From Stomoxys calcitrans (Eukaryota; Arthropoda; Insecta; Diptera; Muscidae): 64,000 nt of DNA. The stretch lies in assembly GCF_963082655.1 (NCBI RefSeq), contig NC_081552.1, forward strand, positions 6,758,648 through 6,822,647, given 5' to 3'. The notes under the pieces are model-generated. The model did not search any database. It was not told the origin of the DNA and was given only the letters and a program-made list of their open reading frames with translations. The position numbers and the translations under genes were made by a program. Positions 20,165 to 30,540 of the stretch are shown piece by piece (position 1 is the stretch's first letter; each line of letters begins with the position of its first letter).

Positions 20165-21801
20165 TAGGAGTACTTTACTTACATTAATTGGCTATGACAG
20201 AACATTTGTTTCAGTAGCCGAACGTAGAATAGCGTTCCAAGCGTCTCGATCTTCTGCCCTTATTCTAAAATCTCTGACATCAAGTTTCAAGGTGTCTCCC
20301 ACAACTTGATTTTTCCATCGGGCTTTTGGTCCTCCCGGAGCTTTTTCATCCAATCTGACAACATGACCTAGGCAACGCAGCTGTTGTATTTTGATGCGTG
20401 TAACTATGCTATCGTCGTCATACAGCTCATGGTTCATACGTCTCCGCTAACGCAAACTGGTCCATATATTTTACGAAGAATCTTTCTCCCAAATACTCCA
20501 AGCACTGCCTTATCTGCTTTCACAAGTACCTATGCTTCAGAACCATATAACAGCACGGGTAGTATCAGTGTCTTGTATAGTGTAATCTTCGTCTGTCGAG
20601 AGGTGGCCCTTGTTTCTAAACTGCTTACTTAGTCCAAATAAGCATCTGTTTGCCAGTATTATTTTTCGCTTTATCTCAAAACTGGTGTCATTCGTTTCGG
20701 TTACGGCGGTGTCGAGGAAAATAAAGTTACTGACTGTCTCAAAGTTGTGGTTCCCAACTTTCTCCATTTTCTTGATCTGCTAGGTCGTGCAAGGCTTTTT
20801 GGGAGTTAAAACCATCCATTTCGTCTGATCTCCATTTACTGCCAGACCCATTTTCACTGACTCTCTTTCGATTCTTTCAAAGGCTGACGTTACTACTTCC
20901 GGTGACCGACCTATGATATCGATGTCGTCGTCATAGGCGAGTAGCATGTGTTCTCTTGTGATTAGTGTACCATATCTATTCACATCTACATCTCGTATAA
21001 TCTTCTCCAGTAGGATGTTGAAGAGATCACACGATAGGCTGTCTCCTTCTCTGAAACCTCGTTTTTTATTAAATGGTTCGGAGAAATTCTTTTCTATTCT
21101 TACTGAGGAACGCGTATCAGCAAGTGTCATCCTGCAGTCTTATTAATCTTATTAAGGAGTATCGAAGGCGGCTTTGTAGACAATGCAGCGATGGTAGGTG
21201 TTGATTTGTCCTTCTCGGGTCTTTTCCAGTATTTGGCGCAGTGTGAATATCTGGTCTAGGGTGGATTTACCAGGTCTAAAGCCGCATTGATAGGGCCCAA
21301 TTATCTTATTGACTTTAGGTTTTAATCTTTCACACAGTACGCTCGAGAGTATCCTGTATGCGATGGGGAGGAGACTTATTCCTCTTTAGTTGGCACATTC
21401 CGTCTTGTCTCCTTTCATCATCGGGCATGCGTTCTTCTAGCCAGATTGCGGAGATAAGCTGATGCATACGCCTTATCAGCGTGTCGCCTCCGGTCTTAAA
21501 TAGTTCAGCGGGTAACCCGTCGGCTCCTGCTGCCTTGTTGTTTTTCAGTCGGGTCACTGCTACTTGGGCCTCATTCTGACTAGGAGTCTAGGAGACTAGG
21601 TTAACATTCTATGCCATCATAAGGGATTGGTTTTGCGGTATCTTTTTCGCCGCCAACATCGGACACTAGAAGTTGGGTAAAATGTTCTTTCCATATCCTC
21701 AGCATGTTATCTGTGTCAGTTACCAGATTTCCTACTTTGTCATTCATTCATTCTGACTCCTGTACATCTCAATTCGCTCACACTCACGTCTTTCCATTTC
21801 C
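20165..21801 (-). pseudogene. RTE-like non-LTR retrotransposon copy A, reverse transcriptase part
   Basis: On the minus strand this encodes the palm, thumb and C-terminal region of an endonuclease/reverse transcriptase. Recognisable blocks are KNNKAAGADGLPAELFKTGG (21500-21557), GFREGDSLSCDLFNILLEKI and LAYDDDIDIIGRSPEV within 20780-21130, NFIFLDTAVTETND (20537-20767) and DRDAWNAILRSATETN (20192-20437). The catalytic YADD has become YDDD, and several frameshifts split the frame. The 3' tail near 20165-20190 ends in a short TAAGTAAAG-type sequence. Upstream, the element is interrupted by a DINE-like insertion and resumes at 23080. RTE/BovB-like clade is my best reading; it is not proven. Confidence 0.85.
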
Positions 21802-23079
21802 TTTTTATACCCTCCACCATAAGATGGGGGGTATACTAATTTCGTCATTCTGTTTGTAACTACTCGAAATATTCGTCTGAGACCCCATAAAGTATATATA
21901 TTCTTGATCGTCGTGAAATTTTATGTCGATCTAGCCATGTCCGTCCGTCTGTCCGTCCGTCCGTCCGTCCGTCCGTCTGTCGAAAGCACGCTAACTTCCG
22001 AAGGAGTAAAGCTAGACACTTGAAATTTTGCACAAATACTTCTTATTAGTGTAGGTCGGTTGGTATTGTAAATGGGCCATATCGGTCCATGTTTTGATAT
22101 AGCTGCCATATAAACCGATCTTGGGTCTTGACTTCTTGAGCCTCTAGAGTGCGCAATTCTTATCCGATTGGGATGAAGTTTTGCACGACGTGTTTTGTTA
22201 CGACATTCAACAACTGTGATAAGTATGGTTCAAATCGGTCCATAACCTGATATAGCTGCCATATAAACCGATCTTGGGTCTTGACTTCTTGAGCCTCTAG
22301 AGTGCGCAATTCTTATCCGATTGGGATGAAATTTTGCACGACGTGTTTTGTTATGACATCCAACAACTGTGATAAGTATGGTTCAAATCGGTCCATAACC
22401 TGATATAGCTGCCATATAAACCGATCTTGGGTCTTGACTTCTTGAGCCTCCAGCGTGCGCAATTCTTATCCGATTGGAATGAAATCTTGCACGACGTGTT
22501 TTGTTATGATACCCAACAGCTGTGCCAAGTATGGTTTAAATGGGTCCATAACCTGATATAGCTGCCATATACACCGATCTGGGGTCTTGACTTCTTGAGC
22601 CTCTAGAGTGCGCAATTCTTATCCGATTGGGATGAAATTTTGCACGACATGTTTTGTTATGACATCCAACAACTGTGCCAAGTATGGTTCAAATCGGTCC
22701 ATAACCTGATATAGCTGCCATATAAACCGATCTGGGGTCTTGACTTCTTGAGCGTCTAGAGTGCGCAATTCTTATCCGATTGGAATCAAATTTTGCACGA
22801 CTTGTTTTGTTACGATATGCAACAACTGTGCCAAGTATGGTTCAAATCGGTCCATAACCTTATATAGCTGTCATATAAACCGATCTTGGGTCTTGACTTC
22901 TTGAGCCTCTAGAGGGCGCAATTCTTATCCAATTTGAATGAATGTTGGCACGTAGTATTTTGTTATGATATCCAACAACTGTGCCAAATATGGTTCAAAT
23001 CGGTTCATAACCTGATGCGATCCATGGTGGAGGGTATATAAGATTCGGCCCGGCCGAACTTAGCACGCTTTTACTTGTT
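21802..23079 (+). mobile_element. DINE-like lineage S element inserted in RTE copy A
   Basis: It starts TTTTATACCCTCCACCATAA, with a core near 21895 and a (GTCC)n tract at 21939-21980. The AGTATGG landmark recurs at 22222, 22375, 22528, 22681 and 22834, exactly 153 bases each time, with a diverged form at 22987. It ends with GGTGGAGGGTATA, the hairpin and CGCTTTTACTTGTT. An internal deletion brings the last unit straight to GCGATCCATGG near 23016. The uninterrupted RTE sequence is preserved at 62446-62471. Confidence 0.9.
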
Positions 23080-23625
23080 CTTTCTGCGGAATAGAATAGG
23101 GCAATAATTTGCCACTGCGCTATTATATCATCGGAACAAGGAGTGCTTTCATTAAGCAGTTGGGTCAGTCGGGTGGAGTATGCCGCTGCCATTTGTTGTG
23201 TTTGCAGCTTTTCAATGTCCGGCTACAGTGCAGTGTCAGATCATACTTTCCTCGCCATGTTCAAATGGGTGCGAACCTTTGCTGCAACGAGGTAATGATC
23301 CGAATCTATATTCGCTCCACGGGTCGATCATACATCTAACACGCTGGATGGATGCCTTCCGTCTATCACAACGTGATCAATTTGGTTCCTCGTGTTTTGA
23401 TCGGGTGACAGACATATGGCTTTGTGAATATTTTTATGTTGAAATCTGGTCGTTATCTCGTGGAGGCTAAATTTCCGGCTGTTAGACCAAAAATGTCTTC
23501 CTTCCCTATTTTCGCATTAAAATCTCCCAGAACGATTTAAAATCATGGGCGGGGCAGCGGTCGTATTCTCTCTATAGGCGCTCGTAGAAAATAGCCTTGG
23601 TCTGCTCTTCACGTCAGGGCATGGG
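23080..23625 (-). pseudogene. RTE-like copy A, endonuclease part
   Basis: This is the continuation of copy A beyond the DINE-like insertion. It matches 62650-63235 of the second copy, with MAAAYSTRLTQLL, the CGAATCTATATTCGCTCCAC segment and the GGGCGGGGCAGCGGTC segment near 23548. Frameshifts and a deletion next to 23090 break the frame. It stops at the palindromic junction 23612-23639. Confidence 0.8.
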
Positions 23626-23815
23626 CACATGCCCCGACGGAAGACAAAACTCCAATGGAGCTACCCAGTAGAAAGCGACATCTCGAAACTGTGTGTCTGA
23701 ATGTGTAGATGAAGCGCAGAAGATCCTTGCGCTTGGGCATCTATTCTACATTCGGCTAGAGGTATAAATTTTCTGTAATAGCCAATAAAAGTAAAGTGAA
23801 GTAAGGATTTTGATA
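23626..23815 (+). pseudogene. RTE-like 3' end fragment, opposite orientation
   Basis: It encodes degraded C-terminal residues and continues into ATTCTACATTCGGCTAGAGG and the tail CAATAAAAGTAAAGTGAAGT, the 3' end seen at the end of the other copies. With 19795-20164 it forms the two flanks of a plus-strand copy into which minus-strand copy A seems to have landed. Confidence 0.7.
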
Positions 23816-24290
23816 ATTGCTACTCGGCAACCGATTACTAGTGAACGGAGAAGAAACAATAATTTTAGCTAATGGCGCCAACAGTTTTCTGATTATCGAT
23901 AAACAGTAACCCATTAATAACGAACGTTATCAAATTAAGCTACCATTTTGGAGTGAAAAAAAACTAGTGTTTTAAACGAATAACTTGTTAAAACTTAAAA
24001 TAGCAAACAACCAGTAATTGCTTTATTGTGACGGATTAATGTAATCGATATCTGGTGAACGATTATATTGGATATCTAAGGAGATAACTATAAACGATTA
24101 CTGATAACACACAACAAGTAATTTATTTCTGACGGACGATAACCAGTAATCGATTAACAAAAACTCATAATTGGTATTGGATTACGGTAGTGTGAACACA
24201 ATTAATTTCAAAAGATTTTTGAGGTCAAATTTGATTTTGCAAATCGTATATGATGATACCGATAGTTGATAATGGAATGACGGAGTTAAA
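23816..24290. repeat. CGATTAC/AACAGTAA-rich repeat, right copy
   Basis: Degenerate short motifs such as GATTATCGATAAACAGTAAC, GATAACCAGTAATCGATTAA and CAACCGATTACTAGTGAAC fill this stretch. It shares a block of about 35 bases with 19718-19755. Confidence 0.6.
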
Positions 24291-24427
24291 GGGAGAACAT
24301 TTATTTCAAGAATTTTTTTTATTTACCCAAAAACTATTGATCTCTTTTTCCCCAAAACCAACGTTGCTTTCGATTCTAGAAAAAAGCGTTACACTAATAT
24401 TACACTAGTGAAAAACTAAAAAAAAAA

Positions 24428-25505
24428 AACAAGTAAAAAGGCGTTAAGTTCGGCCGGGCTGAACTTTGGATACTCACCACCTCGGGTATATATGTAAACC
24501 ACCTTTCATCAAAATCTGGTGAAAATTGCATACGTTATGTTCCATCGCAGTTATATCGAAATATGTTGCGATTTGGACCAAATACTAATAAATACAAGTA
24601 TTTGTTCAATTGTTCAATTGTGTATAACAAAATATTGGTATTTTTTGAAGCTATATCTAACAATAAACCGATCTGAACCATATACGACACAGATGTCGAA
24701 AAGCATAATATAAGTCACTGTGTCAAATTTCAGAGAAATCGGATTATAAAGCGCCTTTTATGGTGCCAAGACTTTAAATCGTGGTATCGGTCTACATAGC
24801 AGTTATATCCAAATCTGGACCGATTTTGGTTAAGTTGCAGAAAAATATCAAAGAGCCTAACACAACGCACTGTCCCAAATGTATTCGAAATCGGACAATA
24901 AATGCGCCTTTTATGGGCCCAAAACCTTAAATCGAGAGATCGGTCTATGTGGCAGCTATATTCAAATCTGAACCAATGTGGGCCAAATTGAGGAAGGACG
25001 TTGAAGAGCCAGACACAACTCGCTGTCAGAAATTTCAGCGATTTCGGACAATAAACGCGAATTCTATGACCCCAAAGTCTAAATCCGAGAGATCGGTCTA
25101 TATAGCAGCTATATCCAAATTTGAACCCATCAGGGCCAAATTGAAGAAAGACGTCGAAGGGTCCAAGGTAATTCATTGTATCAAATTTCAGCGATATCGG
25201 ACAATAAATGCGCTTTTTATGGCCCCATAACCTAAAACCGAGAGACCGGTCTATATGGCAGCTACATCCTAATCTAGACCGATCTAGGCTAAATTGACGA
25301 AGGATGTTGAAGGGCCTAACACAACTCACTGTCCCAAATTTCACGAAAATTGGGTAATAAATGTGGCTTTTATAGGCCTAAGACCCTAAATCGGAGGATC
25401 GGTCTATAGCAGCTATATCCAAATCTAGACCGATCGGGGCCAAATTGAAGAAGGGTGTCAAAGGGCCTAACACTACTCACTGTCCCAAATTTCAGCAAAA
25501 ATCCT
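24428..25505 (-). mobile_element. DINE-like element, lineage G, lacking its microsatellite end
   Basis: It starts ACAAGTAAAAAGGCGTTAAG, with hairpin TTCGGCCGGGCTGAA (one arm mutated), then CTCACCACCTCGGGTATATA. The unit landmark CGGTCTA recurs at 24788, 24941, 25094, 25247 and 25400, exactly 153 bases each time. The copy stops where a SINE fragment begins. Confidence 0.87.
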
Positions 25506-25582
25506 TTATCATTGAGTTTAAACTTGAATTGGAAAGCACTCATTGATGTGTGAGAAGTTTGCCCCCGCTCGGTTCCTGGTGT
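25502..25582 (+). mobile_element. SINE 3'-body fragment
   Basis: CCTTTATCATTGAGTTTAAA, CACTCATTGATGTGTGAGAA and GTTTGCCCCCGCTCGGTTCC match the tail half of the SINE at 10532-10888. Confidence 0.75.
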
Positions 25583-27530
25583 TTTTAAAAATTAGGGTAA
25601 TGAGAAGTGCTTTTAAGGGGATGGATGGCACCTCAGCCACTTCGACTCGAAAATGGATATCAAATTCGTTCTGCACTTCCATATAGCCATGGCCGGTAAA
25701 TAATGAACCGTTTGGAGAGTGTTTTGGGGCTGGGGCGTCAACCGACACTTTGCACAGAAAATAGATATCAAAATCGTTCATTATTCCCAACGGAAATAAA
25801 GTTCAGTTTAGGAGGTTCTTTAGGGCGTATCCCAAAACACTTGGCTCCAAAATTGGATACCAAATTCGTTTTCTACTCTCAAATACCTTTCATTTGAGTC
25901 CCATATTGTTATAATGTGCCAAATAACACATTTGACGTATCTTAAGGAGGAAAAGCGCCACCTAGACTTAAACGCAAATTTTAATGTCATATTCGTAATC
26001 TACTCCCTAATACCTTTGAGTCATTTGAGAGCCATGGTTAGCTAATATGCCCATTTGGGGGTATTTGGGGGTGCGCGACCTCTTATTGCATGGACCTAGT
26101 GTTTTATGCCACATTTTTATAATCTACTGACTAATACTTTTCATTTGAGTTCCATATTGACATGAACTTCGAATATATCTGTTAAGAGGAGTTTTGAGGT
26201 AGGGGTGCCCTCTGGGTACTTGGACCCAAATTTCAATACCATATTCGTTTTATGGTCTCCAATACATTTCATTTGATACCCTTGTTGTGCCCATCGGACC
26301 ACTTTTGGATATGGGTGGCGTTTTTGGGGTAATGGGGAGGGTCCGCCTCCACCCGATATCTCAAAATTATATATCCTATGTTTCCTTCCAGACCAACCTA
26401 CACAATCTGTGGAAATTTCAAAGTCATCGGTTCAGCTGTTTTTGATTCTATACGGGACACACAAACAGTAGCCAAACCCTTTGCCCCGAAAGTGGATATC
26501 AGATTCATACTCTATTCCCATAAACCACATTTGAGCTACATATTGCTTTAGTCGGTAAATATGTGTGGTTTAGGGGGTTTATGAGATGAGTCGTCCCTGA
26601 AACACTTGGCCATAAAACAGATATTAGTTTCGAGTCCCTTTTTGCCATAATCCACAAATATGTCCAGTTTAAGGTGTTTGTAGAGTGGGACGGCCACCCA
26701 TGCACTAATCCCTGAAAAAAAACCAGCATCGAGCTATACTGTTAAATTCCTGTTATTTGAGCGGCAATCGCAATTGGTTAAGGCGGAGTTTATGGGGTGA
26801 CACTACCCCCAAACACTCAGCCTCAAAATTGCAATTCAAAGTCGTTCTCTACTGTAAAATCCCTTTCATTTTAGACCCATAGTAGGCAAACATGGCCATA
26901 ACTCCCATATTTATCATCCATCCGATATTCTCTTTTAAGGCTATAGAAGCCACAATTTTGATCCGATCTTTGAAAACATTTGGCATAAGATGTTTCATTT
27001 GACTTACAAATACGTCTGTAAAATATCATTAAAATCGGTTCCGATTTAGATTGCGCTCTGACACGTTCTTTCCTTTGAATACAATATATGTCGGTCGGTC
27101 GTCCTACATGGAAGTTTGGGATCAGAGCGTTGGTTTCCCCGACACTAAGACCGAAAAGACAATTCATTTGAGTCCTTTAATGCCGAGATCTACATGTCCG
27201 CCAGAACAGACGTTCGGGTGGGTTTTGGGAAGGGTGTTCCCCCAGGTTATATGACCCAAAAATTTTATACCAATTTCATGGTTCTGGGATAACATAAGGA
27301 GGCATATAAAATTTCGCTTAAATCGGATATCAACAAATGTATTTTCACCAGGGGCCCAAACTATACCATCTGTGAAAATTTCATGAAAATCTGTTCAGCC
27401 ATTTTTGAGTCTATACGGAACAGACAAACAAACAAACAAAGGACAACAATTTAATTTTTATATAATAGATTAAGATAGCTGAACTCGACCCGCTTCGGTG
27501 CGCTTTCTTTTACACCATAAGTCAATCACG
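25583..27530. repeat. Family C repeats, long array
   Basis: Repeated units carry CCTTTCATTTGAGTCCCATA-type sequence and C-rich blocks. Terminal modules lie near 26440 and 27400 (TTTTTGAGTCTATACGGAAC, CAGACAAACAAACAAACAAA). The array ends with AGCTGAACTCGACCCGCTTC, a diverged form of the GC-rich end seen at 42895. Confidence 0.65.
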
Positions 27531-27599
27531 CGTCTCTTTTACATATAGAGATAAAATTTCTTCAAATTCGGACAACGGAATCGAGGGTAAGGCGTAATG

Positions 27600-28189
27600 G
27601 GTCAAAATTTTTGCGTTTAAAAATATTTATTGCAATTTGTTTATAGAGACAATTTAAGGAAGATGTTGTTTGGGAGAGAAAAGCATAATAAAAAGAATAA
27701 AAATGTTTATGCAAAATGTAAAATTAAAATTTTGGTTTTAAAATTTAATCTCCAGGTAGGGTCGTCTTAAGAGAATCTTTCGAGGAAAAAAAATTTATAA
27801 AAATGTTGTCTTTAGAAAACGTTTAACTAATATGTCTTTAAAAAAAATTTTAAGAAAATTTTGTCCTTAAAAAATAATTTCGAGGGGGTGCGGCCCGTGC
27901 TAAAGATTTGTCATAAGAAAATATTACGATGAAATTTTGTCTGTAGAAAAATATCATTAATTTTTTCTTTGCTTTTACTGAGAATTTCATTACAATTTTG
28001 TCCTTAAGAAAAATAATCATTATTTTAAGGCGGCAAAATGTTATCTTTGTAGAATATAAAAATATAAAATTTCGTCATTATAAAAAATGTTAATGAAATT
28101 TTTTGTTTAGAAGAAATTTAATTTAAATTTTTTGTTTAGACAAAATTATTTTTTTTTTTTTTTTTTTTGTACAAATTTGTACAAATTTT
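27600..28189. repeat. AT-rich degenerate tandem repeat (AAATTTTGTCTTTAGAAAAA)
   Basis: The motif AATTTTGTC(T/C)TTAGAAAA recurs roughly every 40-60 bases from about 27720, with variable spacing. It ends in a poly-T run (28147-28168). No gene. Confidence 0.6.
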
Positions 28190-28255
28190 TTTCAGAGTCC
28201 ATGATGGTGGGTTCCCAAGATTCGGCCCGACCGAACTTAGCGCGCTTTTATTTAT
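28190..28255 (+). repeat. DINE-like hairpin-end fragment
   Basis: CCATGATGGTGGGTTCCCAA, ATTCGGCCCGACCGAACTTA and GCGCGCTTTTATTTATTT. One hairpin arm carries a substitution. Confidence 0.8.
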
Positions 28256-28724
28256 TTAAAAATAAATACCATCAAATGCAACAAGATGCTAAACGGATCC
28301 CAGATATATCACTCAAGAATTTTCTAAAAAATTATGATTTGAATTTTCAAGCTATAAAAAATTGCAGACTTTCTACAAACCAACTTTCCCCAAAAAAAAC
28401 ATCTGGATATCAAGGTAAAATGTTTATTTAACTAGTTTCATTCGTCCACTCTATGTCGTCCCAAACCGCATTGGGATACCTCCTTCCTTACTCGATTAAG
28501 AATTTTTTCTGGACAGCTCTATTCTTGGTTATGTTTCTACCCACACAGAGTTAGGGTTGGTATTTTGTTATGCTTCGGAATAGTCGCAGAAATTTTTAAC
28601 TGTTCTGCGGGCGGAGTTTGACGGCAGTCAAACGTTTTTGTTTCCATACCAAAGCACTTTTTTATCTGCACTTATTGCTTTTTTCATTTAATTTATTTTT
28701 TTTTAAATAAATGAAGAAATGGGA
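28256..28724. other. Gene-free stretch
   Basis: No recognisable gene or repeat family. Confidence 0.35.
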
Positions 28725-29215
28725 AACTATGGGAGCTATATCCGGTTATAGACCGATTTGGACCGTACTTGGCACTAAATCGGACAGCTTCCATGTGCTC
28801 AAGAAGTCAAATCGGGAAATCGGTTATATAGCTCCAATATAAACCTATCTCCCGATTTCACTTCTGGAGCCCCTAGAAGCCTCACTTTTCATCCGCTTTG
28901 GCTGAAATTTTGCACGGGGTGTGCTGTTATGACAACAACTTTGCTAAGTACGGATCAAATCCGTCAAGAACCTTATATAGCTCCCATATAAACCGATCCC
29001 CTGATTTGACTTCTTGAGCCCTTGCAAGTAGCGATTTTTATGCGATTTGAATAAAATTTTGCATATAGTGTTCTGTAATGACACTCAACAACTGTGCCAA
29101 GTACGGTCCAAATCGGTCAATAACCAGATATAGCTCCCATATTTTAGCAGAATTCTTGGTGGTGGGTTCCCAATATTCGGCCCGGCCGAACTTAGGACGC
29201 CTTTACTGGTTTCTC
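28725..29215 (+). mobile_element. DINE-like lineage S fragment with inverted first unit
   Basis: Units from about 28835 to the hairpin near 29178-29192 run in the plus orientation (CCCATATAAACCGATC, TTGACTTCTTGAGCC). The first segment (28729-28830) runs the other way (GGAGCTATATCCGGTTATAG, GCTCAAGAAGTCAAATCGGG), giving a palindromic centre near 28833. The opening end and microsatellite are missing. Confidence 0.75.
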
Positions 29216-29579
29216 GCTATTTTCCTCACTAAAAGCAGAGTACTACTTTTTCGCCTATTTTTAGCCAACGTTTATGCTAATGCCTCTTAGATAATTCAAA
29301 ATCTTTTCTTTCTTACGTCTCAAATATATGTACACATAAAGTGTGATTTTTTAAGAGCTATAGGAAAGTTAAAAAAAAAACCTATAAAGTTCAGGAAAAT
29401 TCATGAAATCTTTATTTGAATCGATAGTGCGGTCCATATAATTTAATGTTTTAAGATTATTTCATGCAAATGTTGACCGTGACTCAAATGGTCCATCCGC
29501 TTATCCAATTTTGGCATACTCTTTCCAACATTTCGGTAGGTATCTCACGAATAAATGCTTGTTGTATTCTATATATATA

Positions 29580-30051
29580 GGGTTGCCCAAAAAGTAATTG
29601 CGGATTTTTAAAAGAAAGTAAATGCATTTTTAATAAAACTTAGAATGAACTTTAATCAAATATACTATTTTTACACTTTTTTTCTAAAGCAAGCGATTGG
29701 GTTGCCCAAAAAGTAATTGCGGATTTTTCATATAGTCGGCGTTGACAAATTTTTTCACAGCTTGTGACTCTGTAATTGCATTCTTTCTTCTGTCAGTTAT
29801 CAGCTGTTACTTTTAGCTTGCTTTAGAAAAAAAGTGTAAAAAAGTATATTTGATTAAAGTTCATTCTAAGTTTTATTAAAAATGCATTAACTTTCTTTTA
29901 AAAAATCCGCAACTACTTTTTGGGCAACCCAATAAAAGTAACAGCTGATAACTGACAGAAGAATGAATGCAATTACAGAGTCACAAGCTGTGAAAAAATT
30001 TGTCAATGCCGACTATATGAAAAATCCGCAATTACTTTTTGGGCAACCCAA
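29580..30051 (-). mobile_element. Mariner-derived MITE, outer copy, interrupted
   Basis: The left end begins GGGTTGCCCAAAAAGTAATT (the first two bases of the terminal repeat are missing) after a TATATATA run. The right end is GGGCAACCCAA at 30041-30051 followed by TA. The order of segments matches the MITE at 8363-8600. The element is split at AAGC/AAAGTAAC by the insertion 29697-29932. Confidence 0.9.
29697..29932 (+). mobile_element. Mariner-derived MITE, inner copy nested in the outer one
   Basis: A 236-bp element with TTGGGTTGCCC and GGGCAACCCAA ends, opposite in orientation to the host MITE. The host reads AAGC-TA-AAAG in the unsplit relative at 8363-8600. Here the right TA is at 29933-29934 and the left copy has become GA. 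Confidence 0.93.
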
Positions 30052-30540
30052 TACTATATATATTCTAAAGACATTAAACCGCACAACGTGGGCGGCCAAT
30101 TGACCGGTCCCGAAAGTGAAATAAAATGTTCACCGAACTCGCCTCTCAAAAAGTTCATTGTTATGCGTGCTGTGTGCCATGCGGCACGGACTTGTTGAAA
30201 CCATTTTTCATGCAATTCTTGCAATTTGGGCATCCTCTCACGATAGCGCACACCATTCACGGTTACGTCACGATGCACATTGTCTTTGAAGAAGTACGGT
30301 GCAATGCGTACCGATTGAGCCAAAAATGAGCTTCGGCGCTGAACACAATTTTTCCATAAAAAAAAGTGGATCTTAGGCCAACTTTCCAAGAGCCCATTCA
30401 CCAAAAATGCTGCGTTGCTGTAGGTCGTTCGGCTTCAGACGATGTTGAGTAACAAATTGCTGCGAACGGCTAACAGAGACCCAATTGCTGCGACCCAAAA
30501 TTATCATCCCGGATATGAAATCATAGCAGCTGTTTTAATG

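Larger units (their letters stand above)
29350..30540 (-). pseudogene. Tc1/mariner-superfamily transposase pseudogene, split by MITEs
   Basis: On the minus strand from about 30450 there are residues like LKPNDLQQRSIFGEWALGKL. Then come PYFFKDNVHRDVTVNGVRYR, WFQQ, HTARITMNFLRGEFGEHFIS and GPVNWPP (frame 30054-30404). A typical relative has QQDGAT before the HTAR motif; here it reads QQVRAA, so that catalytic aspartate is lost, and the SCDLTPLDY box after NWPP is also mutated. After the MITE insertion (29580-30051) the C-terminal tail resumes near 29570-29440 with residues resembling a RYLPKCWKEYAKIG segment. Around 25-30 residues are missing at the insertion point. The intact family is a widespread insect DDE transposase group, recognised here from memory. 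Confidence 0.8.

Noticed and set aside
25703..25897. Short frames in family C arrays as small genes
   Set aside because: Open stretches arise by chance from repeated units and are not kept between copies.
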